Source: Burkholderiales bacterium
GTDB lineage: Bacteria; Pseudomonadota; Gammaproteobacteria; Burkholderiales; Casimicrobiaceae
Assembly: GCA_015075645.1 (NCBI GenBank)
Contig: JABTUF010000005.1
Coordinates: forward strand, 1-64,000
Direction of reading: 5' to 3'
Length of the DNA: 64,000 nucleotides
Shown: positions 9,895 through 18,413 of the stretch, piece by piece
How positions within the stretch are numbered: position 1 is the first letter of the stretch
Layout: the number at the start of each line of letters is the position of its first letter
The notes under the pieces: generated by a model
Databases searched by the model: none
Told to the model about the DNA's origin: nothing
What the model saw: only the letters and a program-made list of their open reading frames with translations
Translations under genes and position numbers: made by a program

Positions 9895-11334
9895 ATGAAA
9901 CTTCCCTTGCTGGTCCTGATGGGCGCGATGCTCGCCGGATGCACGGTCGGGCCGGACTACGTGCGCCCGGTCACCGAGGCCCCCGACCGGTGGCGCATCG
10001 ACTACCCGAAGGCCGCCGAGGTTGCCGATACGGCGTGGTGGGAGCAGTTCGGCGACCCGGTGCTGAACGACCTCGTCGAGTCGGCGCTGCGCGAGAACCG
10101 CGACGTGCGCATCGCGGCGGCCCGCATCGAGCAGTTCGCCGGCGCCTCGGCCGCGACGCGCTCGCAACTCTTCCCCCAGGTCGGATACGGCGCCAACGTC
10201 AACCGCGCACGCGCGAGCCGCGAGGGATTCCCGCCGATTCCGCAGCCGGCCGACAACCACTTCACGCTCTACCAGGCGCAGCTCGGCGCCGCGTGGCAGC
10301 TCGACCTCTTCGGCCGCGTGCGCCGCCTTTCGGAGGCCGCGCAGGCGCAGGTATACGCGAGCGAGCAGGCGAAGCGCGGCGTCGTGCTCACCGTCGTGTC
10401 CAATGTCGCCGCGAGCTACATCGGGTTGCGCGCGCTCGACCGCCAACTCGAGATCGCGCGCACGACGTCGGCCAACTTCGCCGAGACCGCGCGCATCTTC
10501 AAGCTGCGCTTCGATCACGGCCTCGTGTCCCAGACCGAGGTGTCGCAGATCGACTCGCAGTACCAGCAGGCGCTCGCCGCGATCCCGGCGCTCGGGCAAC
10601 GCATCGCGGCGCAGGAGAACCTGATCTCGATCCTGCTCGGACGTCCGTCGGGCGCCATTCCCCGCGGGAAGACGATCGGTGAGCTCGTCGCGCCGGGCAT
10701 TCCGGCCGACCTGCCGTCGACGCTGCTGCTCCGGCGCCCCGACATCCTTCAGGCCGAGCAGAACCTCGTCGCGGCCAACGCCAACATCGGAGCGGCCAAG
10801 GCGTTGTACTTCCCGGACATCTCGCTCACCGCCGCGCTCGGCAGCGCGAGCACGGCGTTCGGCAATTTCCTCACCGGTCCGGCGATGACCTGGGGCCTGA
10901 TCGCGGGACTGACCGGGCCGATCTTCACCGCCGGCGGCATCGCGGGCCAGGTCCAGGCGGCCGAAGGCGGGCGCGAGGCGGCGCTCAACGCCTACCAGCT
11001 CACGATCCTGAACGCGTTCCGCGAGACCAACGACGCGCTCGCCGGCACGCAGAATCGCCTCGAGGAATCCGGCAGGCAGGCGGTGCGCGTCTCCTCGCTC
11101 GCCGAATCGGCGCGGCTGTCGCGGCTGCGCTTCGACAACGGGCTCGCGAGCTACGTCGAGGTGCTCATCGCCGAGAACGAGCTGTTCGCCGCGCAACTCG
11201 CCCTCGTCGGCACGCGGGCGGACCGCTTCGTCCAGGTGATCGGCGTCTATCAGGCGATGGGCGGCGGCTGGGTCGATCTCGCCGATGCGAAGACACCGCG
11301 CCCGCTCGGCGTCGCCGCCACCCGCATGCCCTGA
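9895..11334 (+). CDS. Outer-membrane efflux lipoprotein, NodT/OprM family
   Basis: A 479-residue outer-membrane factor that forms the trimeric exit duct for an RND or MFS efflux pump. The signal peptide ends in lipobox MLAGC, followed by TVGPDYVRP, the signature start of this family. Two homologous halves follow, each with the long periplasmic helices (QFAGASAATRSQLFPQV; QLTILNAFRETNDALAG). ATG 9895 gives a normal lipoprotein signal; a TTG 15 bases upstream is also in frame. No membrane-fusion or inner-membrane pump gene is adjacent, so it is an orphan here and its partner must be elsewhere. Confidence 0.93.
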   Translation: MKLPLLVLMGAMLAGCTVGPDYVRPVTEAPDRWRIDYPKAAEVADTAWWEQFGDPVLNDLVESALRENRDVRIAAARIEQFAGASAATRSQLFPQVGYGANVNRARASREGFPPIPQPADNHFTLYQAQLGAAWQLDLFGRVRRLSEAAQAQVYASEQAKRGVVLTVVSNVAASYIGLRALDRQLEIARTTSANFAETARIFKLRFDHGLVSQTEVSQIDSQYQQALAAIPALGQRIAAQENLISILLGRPSGAIPRGKTIGELVAPGIPADLPSTLLLRRPDILQAEQNLVAANANIGAAKALYFPDISLTAALGSASTAFGNFLTGPAMTWGLIAGLTGPIFTAGGIAGQVQAAEGGREAALNAYQLTILNAFRETNDALAGTQNRLEESGRQAVRVSSLAESARLSRLRFDNGLASYVEVLIAENELFAAQLALVGTRADRFVQVIGVYQAMGGGWVDLADAKTPRPLGVAATRMP

Positions 11335-11455
11335 TGCAACCTTGGTGCCCGTGGGTCGGGCTTCAGCCTGACGCCTTTCGCTTCGATTCGGCGCGAATCC
11401 GTCAGCCTGAAGGCTGACCCACGAGAACCGTCCGTCGGCGCTCGATGCGCCGCGC
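11333..11455. repeat. Interspersed palindromic repeat, copy C (short form)
   Basis: Intergenic element between two convergent genes. GTGGGTCGGGCTTCAGCCTG from 11351 is mirrored by GTCAGCCTGAAGGCTGACCC from 11401, and the distal end carries GGCGCTCGATGCGCCG. The opening GATGCAAC and the inner words match the longer element at 48440-48673 and its relative at 19614. It could act as a bidirectional transcript end. Confidence 0.6.
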
Positions 11456-11479
11456 ATCCGCGAGTAGCGCAGGGCTTTC

Positions 11480-12937
11480 CTAATTCACCGGCACGCCGAT
11501 GTCCGAACGAATGCGCTCGAGCACGTAGGGCATGAACGGGTTCGACTGCAGGCGCGTGAGCGCATCGACGCTGACGACGAGCGCGCCGCGCTCTCCGCGT
11601 GGCGCGATCGCGCCGAGCCGCACGCCGAAGTCCTCGCCCGGATCGGGCGCGAGCCCGTAGAGTCCATCGTCGGCCGGGAACGGCAGCGCGATGTGCGAGA
11701 GCGAGAACACGTCGGGCGGAAACGCGAGGCCGAGCGCACGCAACCGTTCGTCGGCGCTGCCGCCCTCGACTCGGCGTTCGACCACCTCGCGGGTGTCCGG
11801 CGATGCGTTGCTGACGACCGATACGGCGTAGCTGCGCGGCGGCGCCGGCAGCAGCGCGGCCGGCGAGCGGGCCTCCGCGGCACGCAGGAGCGGCCCGTAG
11901 CGGACGTTGCGGTTCAGGTCGAACAGCACGAGTTCGCTGCCGTTCCTCGGCAGCACCGAATAGAGCGCATCGACGATCGCGCTCGTGCTGACGGTGAAAT
12001 CGACCACCGATTGGAACGTGAGCACCGGCGGCAGCGCGGCGAGCGCGCCCTCCTTCGCACGGCGGGCGATCTTCTCCTGCAGCGCCGCCGCGACGAGCGA
12101 CGACTGGCGGGCGCCGTTGACCGGGAACGAGTTGAACTTGAACGGATTGAACTCGGGCACGACGTCGAGCCACGCCGCCTTGGCGTACCTCGACAGGGCC
12201 GCGGGCCAGCCGAGCACGCCCGCGAAGCGCGCCATCTCGGTGATGCCGATCATCGGCGAGAGCAGCACGATGCGCGTCGGGCGCGCGAGCTTCGCGTCGT
12301 CGAGCGCGTCGAGCGCGTACTTCATCGCGAGCGCGCCGCCGTTGGAGTAGCCGACGAGGTGGAGCGGCTTGCCGGGACCGGCCCGGCGGACCGCCTCCCT
12401 CACCGCGAGCCTCGCGGCGGCGGTCCAGTCCTCCCAGTGCACCCGCGCCAATCCGGCCGGCACGGTGCCATGGCCGGGCAGCCGGATCGCCACGGCGACG
12501 AAGCCCGCGTCGCGGTAGAGCTTCGCGACGTGACGCGAGCTGTACGGCGAGTCGGTGAGTCCATGCAGGAGCACGACCGCGCCTGCCGGCGGACCCGCCG
12601 GCTCCAGCACGAACGAGCGGTTCCAGTCCTGCGCGAATCGCCCGGGAAACATCGGCGCGCCGTCGAAATAGCGGTTCGCCGGAACGCGGTCCTCGGGCTC
12701 GAGTTTCTGCGTGACTTCGCGTTGCACCTCGTCGAACGCCGCCGCTTCGGCCGCGAGGTAACCGGCCCAGTCGCTGCGGTCGATCGCCGCGGCATCGAGT
12801 TCCTGCGGCGCGAACGTGTGCCAGAGCCGGAGCGGCGGCCCCTGCTGGACCTGCCACGCGCGCAATGCGAGCACGGCCGCGAGCGCGACGACGGCGACGA
12901 CCACCAGCCACTTGACGATGGAGAGAATCCGGAGCAT
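11480..12937 (-). CDS. Membrane-anchored alpha/beta hydrolase
   Basis: A 485-residue hydrolase with one N-terminal membrane anchor (about residues 7-27) and a periplasmic alpha/beta-hydrolase domain. The oxyanion motif is VVLLHGLTDSPYSS and the nucleophile elbow is LVGYSNGGALAMKYA. The catalytic His is probably in FSLSHIALPFP. The C-terminal 120 residues are less typical of lysophospholipase-type hydrolases. The substrate, likely an ester, is unknown. It ends against repeat copy C and is divergent from the AI-2E transporter gene across 83 bp. Confidence 0.8.
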   Translation of the reverse strand: MLRILSIVKWLVVVAVVALAAVLALRAWQVQQGPPLRLWHTFAPQELDAAAIDRSDWAGYLAAEAAAFDEVQREVTQKLEPEDRVPANRYFDGAPMFPGRFAQDWNRSFVLEPAGPPAGAVVLLHGLTDSPYSSRHVAKLYRDAGFVAVAIRLPGHGTVPAGLARVHWEDWTAAARLAVREAVRRAGPGKPLHLVGYSNGGALAMKYALDALDDAKLARPTRIVLLSPMIGITEMARFAGVLGWPAALSRYAKAAWLDVVPEFNPFKFNSFPVNGARQSSLVAAALQEKIARRAKEGALAALPPVLTFQSVVDFTVSTSAIVDALYSVLPRNGSELVLFDLNRNVRYGPLLRAAEARSPAALLPAPPRSYAVSVVSNASPDTREVVERRVEGGSADERLRALGLAFPPDVFSLSHIALPFPADDGLYGLAPDPGEDFGVRLGAIAPRGERGALVVSVDALTRLQSNPFMPYVLERIRSDIGVPVN

Positions 12938-13020
12938 GGGAACCGCACGGGAAACGGAGCGCGATTGTAGGCGAAAGGCGCACCTGGCGCTATGATCCGC
13001 GTGCCGCCTGACGAACCTTC

Positions 13021-14067
13021 ATGCACGAACGATTCCCGACGCTCGTCCAGGGCGCCTTCCTCGCGGTCCTCATCGGCTGGGTGCTCTACATCGGCCGGCC
13101 GGTCTTCGTGCCGGTCGTCTTCTCGGTCCTCGTCGTGTACGTGATCCTCGGGCTCACGCGCCAGCTCGAGCGCGTGCCGCGCCTCGGGCGCGCGATGCCG
13201 CCCTGGCTGCGGCTCGCGCTGTCGATCGCCGCCATGACGATCGCGCTCGTCGTGACCTTCGCGGCGGTCGCGCGCTACGCGGACGCCATGCGAGCGCAGG
13301 GACCGCAGTTCCTCGAGTCGCTGCTCGTGAAGATCCAGCGCGCGTCTGCGCTCCTCGGGGTCGAGGGCGAGCCGACCTGGGCGACGCTGCGCCGCGAGGT
13401 CCTCGGCCAGGTGAATCTCCAGCGCGTGGTCGGCGCGACGGTCGCCTCGCTCACCTCGATCGCCGCGACGATGGTCTTCGTGTTCATCTGCGCGTCGTTC
13501 CTGCTGATCGAACGTGCGACGTTGAGCGCCAAGATCGACCGGCTCGCCGCCAGTCCGAAGGACGCCACGCGCATCCGGCAGGTCGCCACCGACATCAACA
13601 CCCGGATCGGGGCCTATCTCGCGCTCAAGACCTTCCTGTCGGTGCTGCTCGGCGGGGTGAGCTGGGCGATCATGGCCTTCTTCGGCCTGGAGTTCGCGCC
13701 GCTCTGGGCGGTCCTGATCGGCCTGTTGAACTTCATTCCCTATCTCGGGTCCATTCTCGGCGTCGTCGCCCCGGCGCTGATGGCCATCGTCCAGTTTCCC
13801 ACGATGGACGAGGTGATCGGACTCGTGCTGGTCCTCTCGATCGCCCAGTTCGTCATCGGCAACGTCCTCGACCCCTACATCATGGGCAACTCGCTCAACC
13901 TGTCGCCGTTCGCGATCCTCGTGGCGCTCACCGTCTGGGCCGCGCTCTGGGGCATCGCGGGGGCGTTCCTCGCGGTGCCGATCACGGCGGCGGCGGTGAT
14001 CGTTCTCTCCGAGTTTCGCGGGACGCGCCCGATCGCCATCCTGCTCTCGCGCGATGGCCGGCTCTGA
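13021..14067 (+). CDS. AI-2E/PerM family transporter
   Basis: A 348-residue membrane protein of the AI-2 exporter (TqsA/PerM/YdiK) family. Visible features are two N-terminal hydrophobic hairpins (GAFLAVLIGWVLYIGRPVF), the long amphipathic middle region, and the conserved C-terminal block LLNFIPYLGSILGVVAPAL followed by NVLDPYIMGNSLNLSP. Substrates vary in this family (AI-2, Na+/H+ in halophiles), so a signal-export role is not assured. It overlaps the next gene by 14 bp, a likely two-gene operon. A TATGAT at 12991 is a possible -10 box. Confidence 0.9.
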   Translation: MHERFPTLVQGAFLAVLIGWVLYIGRPVFVPVVFSVLVVYVILGLTRQLERVPRLGRAMPPWLRLALSIAAMTIALVVTFAAVARYADAMRAQGPQFLESLLVKIQRASALLGVEGEPTWATLRREVLGQVNLQRVVGATVASLTSIAATMVFVFICASFLLIERATLSAKIDRLAASPKDATRIRQVATDINTRIGAYLALKTFLSVLLGGVSWAIMAFFGLEFAPLWAVLIGLLNFIPYLGSILGVVAPALMAIVQFPTMDEVIGLVLVLSIAQFVIGNVLDPYIMGNSLNLSPFAILVALTVWAALWGIAGAFLAVPITAAAVIVLSEFRGTRPIAILLSRDGRL

Positions 14068-15103
14068 CGCCGCGGCGCCCCCGGGTCGGGTCGCGCACGT
14101 GCTGCGCGGACTGGCGATGCTCTTCGTGCTGCCGGTGCTGGTGCTCGCCCACGCGTGGGCGACGCTCGCGATCTGGTTCGCGCCGCAGCCTTCGGAGGCC
14201 TGGCTGCGCGGATGCCTCGCGCTCATGTTCGCGCTCGTCGGCGGCTGGGCGCTGTTCCGGTCGAATCGATGGCGGGTGCGCGCGGCCTACGCAGCCGTCT
14301 TCTTCGCGATCCTGGCGGGCTGGATACTCCTGGTCCAGCCGCTCGACCGCCGCGACTGGCGCGAGGAGGTCGCGGTCCTGCCGCGCGCCACGGTCAACGG
14401 CGACCTCGTGACGATCACCGGTGTGCGCGACTTCGACTACCGCTCGCGCGACGACTTCACGCCGCGCTACGAGACGCGCCAGGTGCGGGTCTCGCACATC
14501 ACCGGCATCGACTTCTACATTTCCTTCTGGATGAAGGGCCCGATCGGGCACACGTTCCTCTCCTTCACCTTCGACGACGCGCCGCCGCTCGCGGTCTCGA
14601 TCGAGACGCGACCCGAAAAGGGCGAGGGTTTCGACCCGCTCGCCTCGCTGTTCCGCAGGTTCGAGCTGATCTACGTCGTCGGCGAGGAGCGCGACCTCGT
14701 GCGCCTGCGCACCAACTTCCGCGACGAGGACGTGTTCCTCTACCGCCTGAACGTGTCGCCGCAGGCGGCGCAGGCATTGTTTCGCGAATACGTCCGGCGC
14801 ATCAACGAACTCGCCGACCGGCCCGAGTTCTACAACCTGCTCTCGAACAGTTGCACGGTCAACATCGTCCGCTACGCGAACCTCGCCGGGCGCCAGGGCG
14901 GCTGGTCGATCCGGCACTACTTCAACGGCTGGATCGACCGTTACTTCTACGACGAGGGCTACCTCGACTCCGACCTGCCGTTCGCCGAACTGCGCCGCCG
15001 CTCCGACATCACGGCGGTCTCGAAGGCCGCGGGCGACGGGCCGGACTACCCGCAGAAGATCCGCGCCAACCTTCCGACGATACGGCGGGCCGCGCCGGGT
15101 TAA
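14054..15103 (+). CDS. DUF4105 (Lnb-like N-terminal domain) membrane protein
   Basis: A 349-residue protein with three N-terminal hydrophobic segments (about residues 18-40, 52-66, 78-95) and a large periplasmic domain. FDYRSRDDFTPRYETRQ, FWMKGPIGHTFLSFTF and FYNLLSNSCTVNIVRY are characteristic of DUF4105; the conserved His of GHTFLSF and Cys of NSCT suggest a cysteine-protease-like papain/NlpC-type site. Function is not established. Its TAA shares the palindrome TTAA with the TAA of the convergent enoyl-CoA hydratase gene. Confidence 0.85.
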   Translation: MAGSDAAAPPGRVAHVLRGLAMLFVLPVLVLAHAWATLAIWFAPQPSEAWLRGCLALMFALVGGWALFRSNRWRVRAAYAAVFFAILAGWILLVQPLDRRDWREEVAVLPRATVNGDLVTITGVRDFDYRSRDDFTPRYETRQVRVSHITGIDFYISFWMKGPIGHTFLSFTFDDAPPLAVSIETRPEKGEGFDPLASLFRRFELIYVVGEERDLVRLRTNFRDEDVFLYRLNVSPQAAQALFREYVRRINELADRPEFYNLLSNSCTVNIVRYANLAGRQGGWSIRHYFNGWIDRYFYDEGYLDSDLPFAELRRRSDITAVSKAAGDGPDYPQKIRANLPTIRRAAPG

Positions 15104-15915
15104 CCCCCGGCGTCGTCGTCCCAGCGCGGCTTGCGCTTCTCGAGAAACGCGCCCACGCCCTCCGCGGCATCGGGCCCGAGCATGTTGCGCGTGATCGCCT
15201 TGCTCGCGAGGCCGTAGGCGTCCGCGAGCCGCGCCTCGAGCTGCGCGTAGAACAGCGCCTTGCCGGCGGCGATCACGTCGCGCGGCTTCGCCGTCATGGC
15301 GCCGACGAGCCGCGCGAGTTCCGCGTCGAGCTCGGCGGGCGCGACCACACGGTTGACGAGCCCCCAGTCGAGCGCGGTCGGCGCGTCGATGAACTCGCCG
15401 GTGAACAGCATCTCGAACGCGCGCTTGCGCGAGAGGTTGCGCGACAGCGGCACGCCGGGCGTCGCGCAGAACAGCCCGAAGTTGATGCCCGAGGTCGCGA
15501 AGCGCGCGTCGCTCGCCGCGACCGCGAGGTCGCAGGCCGCGACGAGCTGGCAACCGGCCGCGGTCGCCGTGCCGTGCACGCGCGCGACCACCGGCTGCGG
15601 CAGCGCCGCCATCGCCAGCATGACGCGGCTGCAGGCGTCGAACAGGCCGCCGATGAACTCCTCGGTGCGGCAGGCCATCATCTCTTTCAAGTCGTGGCCG
15701 CCGGAGAACGCTGGGCCGTTGCCGGCCACGACGACCGCCCGGATCCTGCGGTCGCGCGCGATGTCTTCGAGCGCGGAATGCATGGCGTCGAGCATGCCGC
15801 GCGAAATGGCGTTGTACTGCTTCGGACGGTTCATCGTGAGCCGGGCGACGCCGGCCTCGACGGACAGGAGCACCGGCGGCTCGGCCACCGCCTCGGGACG
15901 CGCGCGTTCGTTCAC
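15100..15915 (-). CDS. Enoyl-CoA hydratase/isomerase family protein
   Basis: A crotonase-fold enzyme of 271 residues that hydrates or isomerises enoyl-CoA. The CoA/oxyanion segment is AFSGGHDLKEM and the second oxyanion loop VHGTATAAGCQLVAACDLAVAA; the catalytic Glu positions are not clearly canonical (ECHDC3-like subgroup), so the exact reaction is open. GTG 15915 is preferred because GGAGGTG lies 3 bases upstream; an in-frame ATG at 15927 overlaps that ribosome site and has none of its own. It follows the acyl-CoA ligase gene on the same strand, so the pair may activate and process a fatty or aryl acid. Confidence 0.88.
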   Translation of the reverse strand: MNERARPEAVAEPPVLLSVEAGVARLTMNRPKQYNAISRGMLDAMHSALEDIARDRRIRAVVVAGNGPAFSGGHDLKEMMACRTEEFIGGLFDACSRVMLAMAALPQPVVARVHGTATAAGCQLVAACDLAVAASDARFATSGINFGLFCATPGVPLSRNLSRKRAFEMLFTGEFIDAPTALDWGLVNRVVAPAELDAELARLVGAMTAKPRDVIAAGKALFYAQLEARLADAYGLASKAITRNMLGPDAAEGVGAFLEKRKPRWDDDAGG

Positions 15916-15994
15916 AGGCACCTCCATGTTGTCGTGGTTTGCCGCGGCTGCGGGAACCTGCGGGGGTAGACTCGCGGCGAGCCCGGGCGAGCCT

Positions 15995-17641
15995 TCACTC
16001 GATCGCCTGCGTGGACTTCGCGCGTTCGCGCAGCACGAACTTCTGGATCTTGCCGGTCGAGGTCTTCGGCAGTTCGCAGAACTCGTAGCCCTTGGGCACC
16101 TTGAACCCGGCCAGGTGCTTGCGGCAGTGGGCGTTCAGCTCGTCGGGCGTCGCGTTCGAGCCCGGTTTCAGCTCGACGTAGGCGCGCGGCGTCTCGCCCC
16201 ACTTCGGGTCCGGCTGCGCCACGACCGCCGCCGCCATCACCGCCGGGTGCCGATAGAGGACGTCCTCGACCTCGAGCGAGCTGATGTTCTCGCCGCCCGA
16301 GATGATCACGTCCTTGCTGCGGTCCTTGATCTTGACGTAGCCGTCGGGTTGGAGCACCGCGAGGTCGCCCGAGTGGAACCACCCGCCGGCGAACGCTTCG
16401 GCGGTCGCGTTCGGATTCTTGAGGTAGCCCTTCATCGTGATGTTGCCGCGGAACATGATCTCGCCCATGGTCTCGCCGTCGCGCGGGACTTCGGTCATCG
16501 TCTCCGGGTCCATCACGGTCATGCCCTCCTCGAGCGTGTAGCGCACGCCCTGGCGGCCGTTGCGCTCGGTGCGCGCGCCGATGTCGAGGTCGGCCCACGC
16601 GGCGTGCTTCGCGCACACCGACGCGGGGCCGTAGGTCTCGGTCAGCCCGTAGACGTGCGTCAGGTCGAAGCCGATGCGCTCCATGCCCTCGATCATCGAC
16701 GCCGGCGGCGCCGCCGCCGCGACGAGCCCCGACACGCGGTGATCGATCCCGCGGCGCAGTTCGTCGGGCGCGTTGACCAGCATCGAATGCACGATCGGCG
16801 CGCCGCAATAGTGGGTCACGCGGTGCTCGCGGATGGCGTCGAGCATCGCCTTCGCCTCGACCCGCCGCAGGCAGACGTTGGTGCCGGCGTTCGCCGCCAT
16901 CGTCCAAGGGAAGCACCAGCCGTTGCAGTGGAACATCGGCAGCGTCCACAGGTACACCGAGTGCCTCGGCATGCCCCAGTCGACGATGTTCGAGATCGCG
17001 TTCAGGAGCGCGCCGCGGTGGTGGTAGACGACGCCTTTCGGATTGCCGGTGGTGCCCGAGGTGTAGTTGAGCGAAATAGCGTCCCACTCGTCCTGCGGCG
17101 GACGCCACGCGAACGCCGGGTCGCCCTCCGCGAGGAGCGCTTCGTACTCGATCGCGCCGAGCCTCGCGGCGGGTTCGTTCGCGTTCGGCCCTTCGGGATC
17201 GGCGACGTCGATCACGAGCGGCTTCGCCTTCACCAGCGCGAGCGCCTTCGCGACCAGCGGAGCGAACTCGGTGTCGGTGACGAGCACCTTCGCCTCGCCG
17301 TGCCCCAGCATGAAAGCGATCGCCTCCGCGTCGAGCCGCGTGTTGAGCGTGTTCAGCACCGCCCCGGTCATCGGGACGCCGAAATGCATCTCGACCATCT
17401 CCGGCGTGTTCGCGAGCATCGCGGCGACCGTGTCACCGTGACCGACGCCGCGCCTCGCCAGCGCGGAGGCGAGTCGCCGGCAGCGCGCGTAGGTCTCGCC
17501 CCAGGTGGAGCGCCGCTTGCCGTGAATGATCGACGGGTGGTCGGGCCACACCTCGGCGGTACGCGCGATCAGCGAGAGCGGGGTGAGCGGCGCGTAGTTG
17601 GCCGCCTGGCGGTCGAGGCCGCGGGCGTAGGGGTTCGGCAT
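15995..17641 (-). CDS. Acyl-CoA synthetase (AMP-forming; medium/long-chain)
   Basis: A 548-residue ANL-superfamily ligase that activates a carboxylic acid through an acyl-AMP to an acyl-CoA. The P-loop is NYTSGTTGNPKGVVYHH, the A5 motif is VYGLTETYGP, the A7-A8 hinge is SGDLAVLQPDGYVKIKDRSK, and the catalytic A10 lysine lies in PKTSTGKIQK. It matches the AlkK-like group used for medium-chain acids. ATG 17641 gives MPNPYARGLDRQ, the usual family start; an ATG nine bases upstream is also in frame. It lies 79 bp upstream of the enoyl-CoA hydratase gene. Confidence 0.92.
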   Translation of the reverse strand: MPNPYARGLDRQAANYAPLTPLSLIARTAEVWPDHPSIIHGKRRSTWGETYARCRRLASALARRGVGHGDTVAAMLANTPEMVEMHFGVPMTGAVLNTLNTRLDAEAIAFMLGHGEAKVLVTDTEFAPLVAKALALVKAKPLVIDVADPEGPNANEPAARLGAIEYEALLAEGDPAFAWRPPQDEWDAISLNYTSGTTGNPKGVVYHHRGALLNAISNIVDWGMPRHSVYLWTLPMFHCNGWCFPWTMAANAGTNVCLRRVEAKAMLDAIREHRVTHYCGAPIVHSMLVNAPDELRRGIDHRVSGLVAAAAPPASMIEGMERIGFDLTHVYGLTETYGPASVCAKHAAWADLDIGARTERNGRQGVRYTLEEGMTVMDPETMTEVPRDGETMGEIMFRGNITMKGYLKNPNATAEAFAGGWFHSGDLAVLQPDGYVKIKDRSKDVIISGGENISSLEVEDVLYRHPAVMAAAVVAQPDPKWGETPRAYVELKPGSNATPDELNAHCRKHLAGFKVPKGYEFCELPKTSTGKIQKFVLRERAKSTQAIE

Positions 17642-17781
17642 GCGATCCATCCGATCGAGGCGCTGTCCCGTATGCTAGCAGGGACGGCGACGGCGGGGCT
17701 CCTCGCGCGAGGCCGCGCGCGGCCCTTGCCGCGTGTCCCCGCCTTCCGCTACCGTCGCCAATCCACCGGACATCGACCATC

Positions 17782-18351
17782 ATGGGCCACCGACTCTCGA
17801 AGATCGTCACGCGCACCGGCGACGCCGGCACGACCGGCCTGGGCGACGGCAGCCGCGTCGCCAAGGACGCCACCCGCATCGAGGCGATCGGCACCGTCGA
17901 CGAACTCAATTCGACGATCGGCGTGCTGCTCGCGGAAGCCCTGCCGCAGCCGATCACCGCCTGCCTCGTCGATGTGCAGCACGACCTCTTCGACCTCGGC
18001 GGCGAGTTGTCGATTCCCGGTTACTCCGCCGTCGCGAACGCCCATGTCGAGCGCCTCGAGGAGCGCATCGAACACTTCAACGCGCCGCTCGCGCCGCTGA
18101 AGGAGTTCGTGCTCCCCGGCGGCACGCGCCCCGCCGCGCTCGCGCACGCCGCGCGCACCGTCTGCCGGCGCGCCGAGCGCGCGGTGGTGCACCTCGCCCA
18201 CGCCGAGGAGGTATCGGAGTCCTCGCGCCGCTACCTGAACCGGCTCTCCGACCTGCTGTTCGTGATGGCGCGCGCGTTGAATGCAAACGCCGGCCGCGCC
18301 GACGTGCTCTGGCAGAAGGATCGCGCCCGCGGCGGCACGCCGTCCGCCTGA
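17782..18351 (+). CDS. Cob(I)yrinic acid a,c-diamide/cobalamin adenosyltransferase, PduO type
   Basis: A 189-residue trimeric adenosyltransferase that moves the 5'-deoxyadenosyl group of ATP onto cob(I)alamin. The ATP-binding N-terminus reads KIVTRTGDAGTTGLGDGSR, followed by EAIGTVDELNSTIG; the C-terminal signature RRAERAVVHL and YLNRLSDLLFVMARAL is also present. It is complete for the PduO/MMAB family. It stands alone; no B12-dependent mutase or B12 synthesis gene is in view. The short gap to the following glycosyltransferase (62 bp) allows co-transcription. Confidence 0.93.
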   Translation: MGHRLSKIVTRTGDAGTTGLGDGSRVAKDATRIEAIGTVDELNSTIGVLLAEALPQPITACLVDVQHDLFDLGGELSIPGYSAVANAHVERLEERIEHFNAPLAPLKEFVLPGGTRPAALAHAARTVCRRAERAVVHLAHAEEVSESSRRYLNRLSDLLFVMARALNANAGRADVLWQKDRARGGTPSA

Positions 18352-18413
18352 TTCCTCCGGCGAGCGGAGGCGGCGTGGTAGCCTCGCCGTCGACTTTCAC
18401 CTCCGTGGACCGC

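Noticed and set aside
9684..9944. N-terminal extension of MarC from ATG 9944
   Set aside because: It would overlap the divergent outer-membrane factor gene and adds residues unlike any MarC signal or helix.
12400..14226. 608-codon antisense frame over the AI-2E transporter and hydrolase genes
   Set aside because: Charged, repetitive composition and no ribosome site; the opposite strand carries recognisable membrane proteins.
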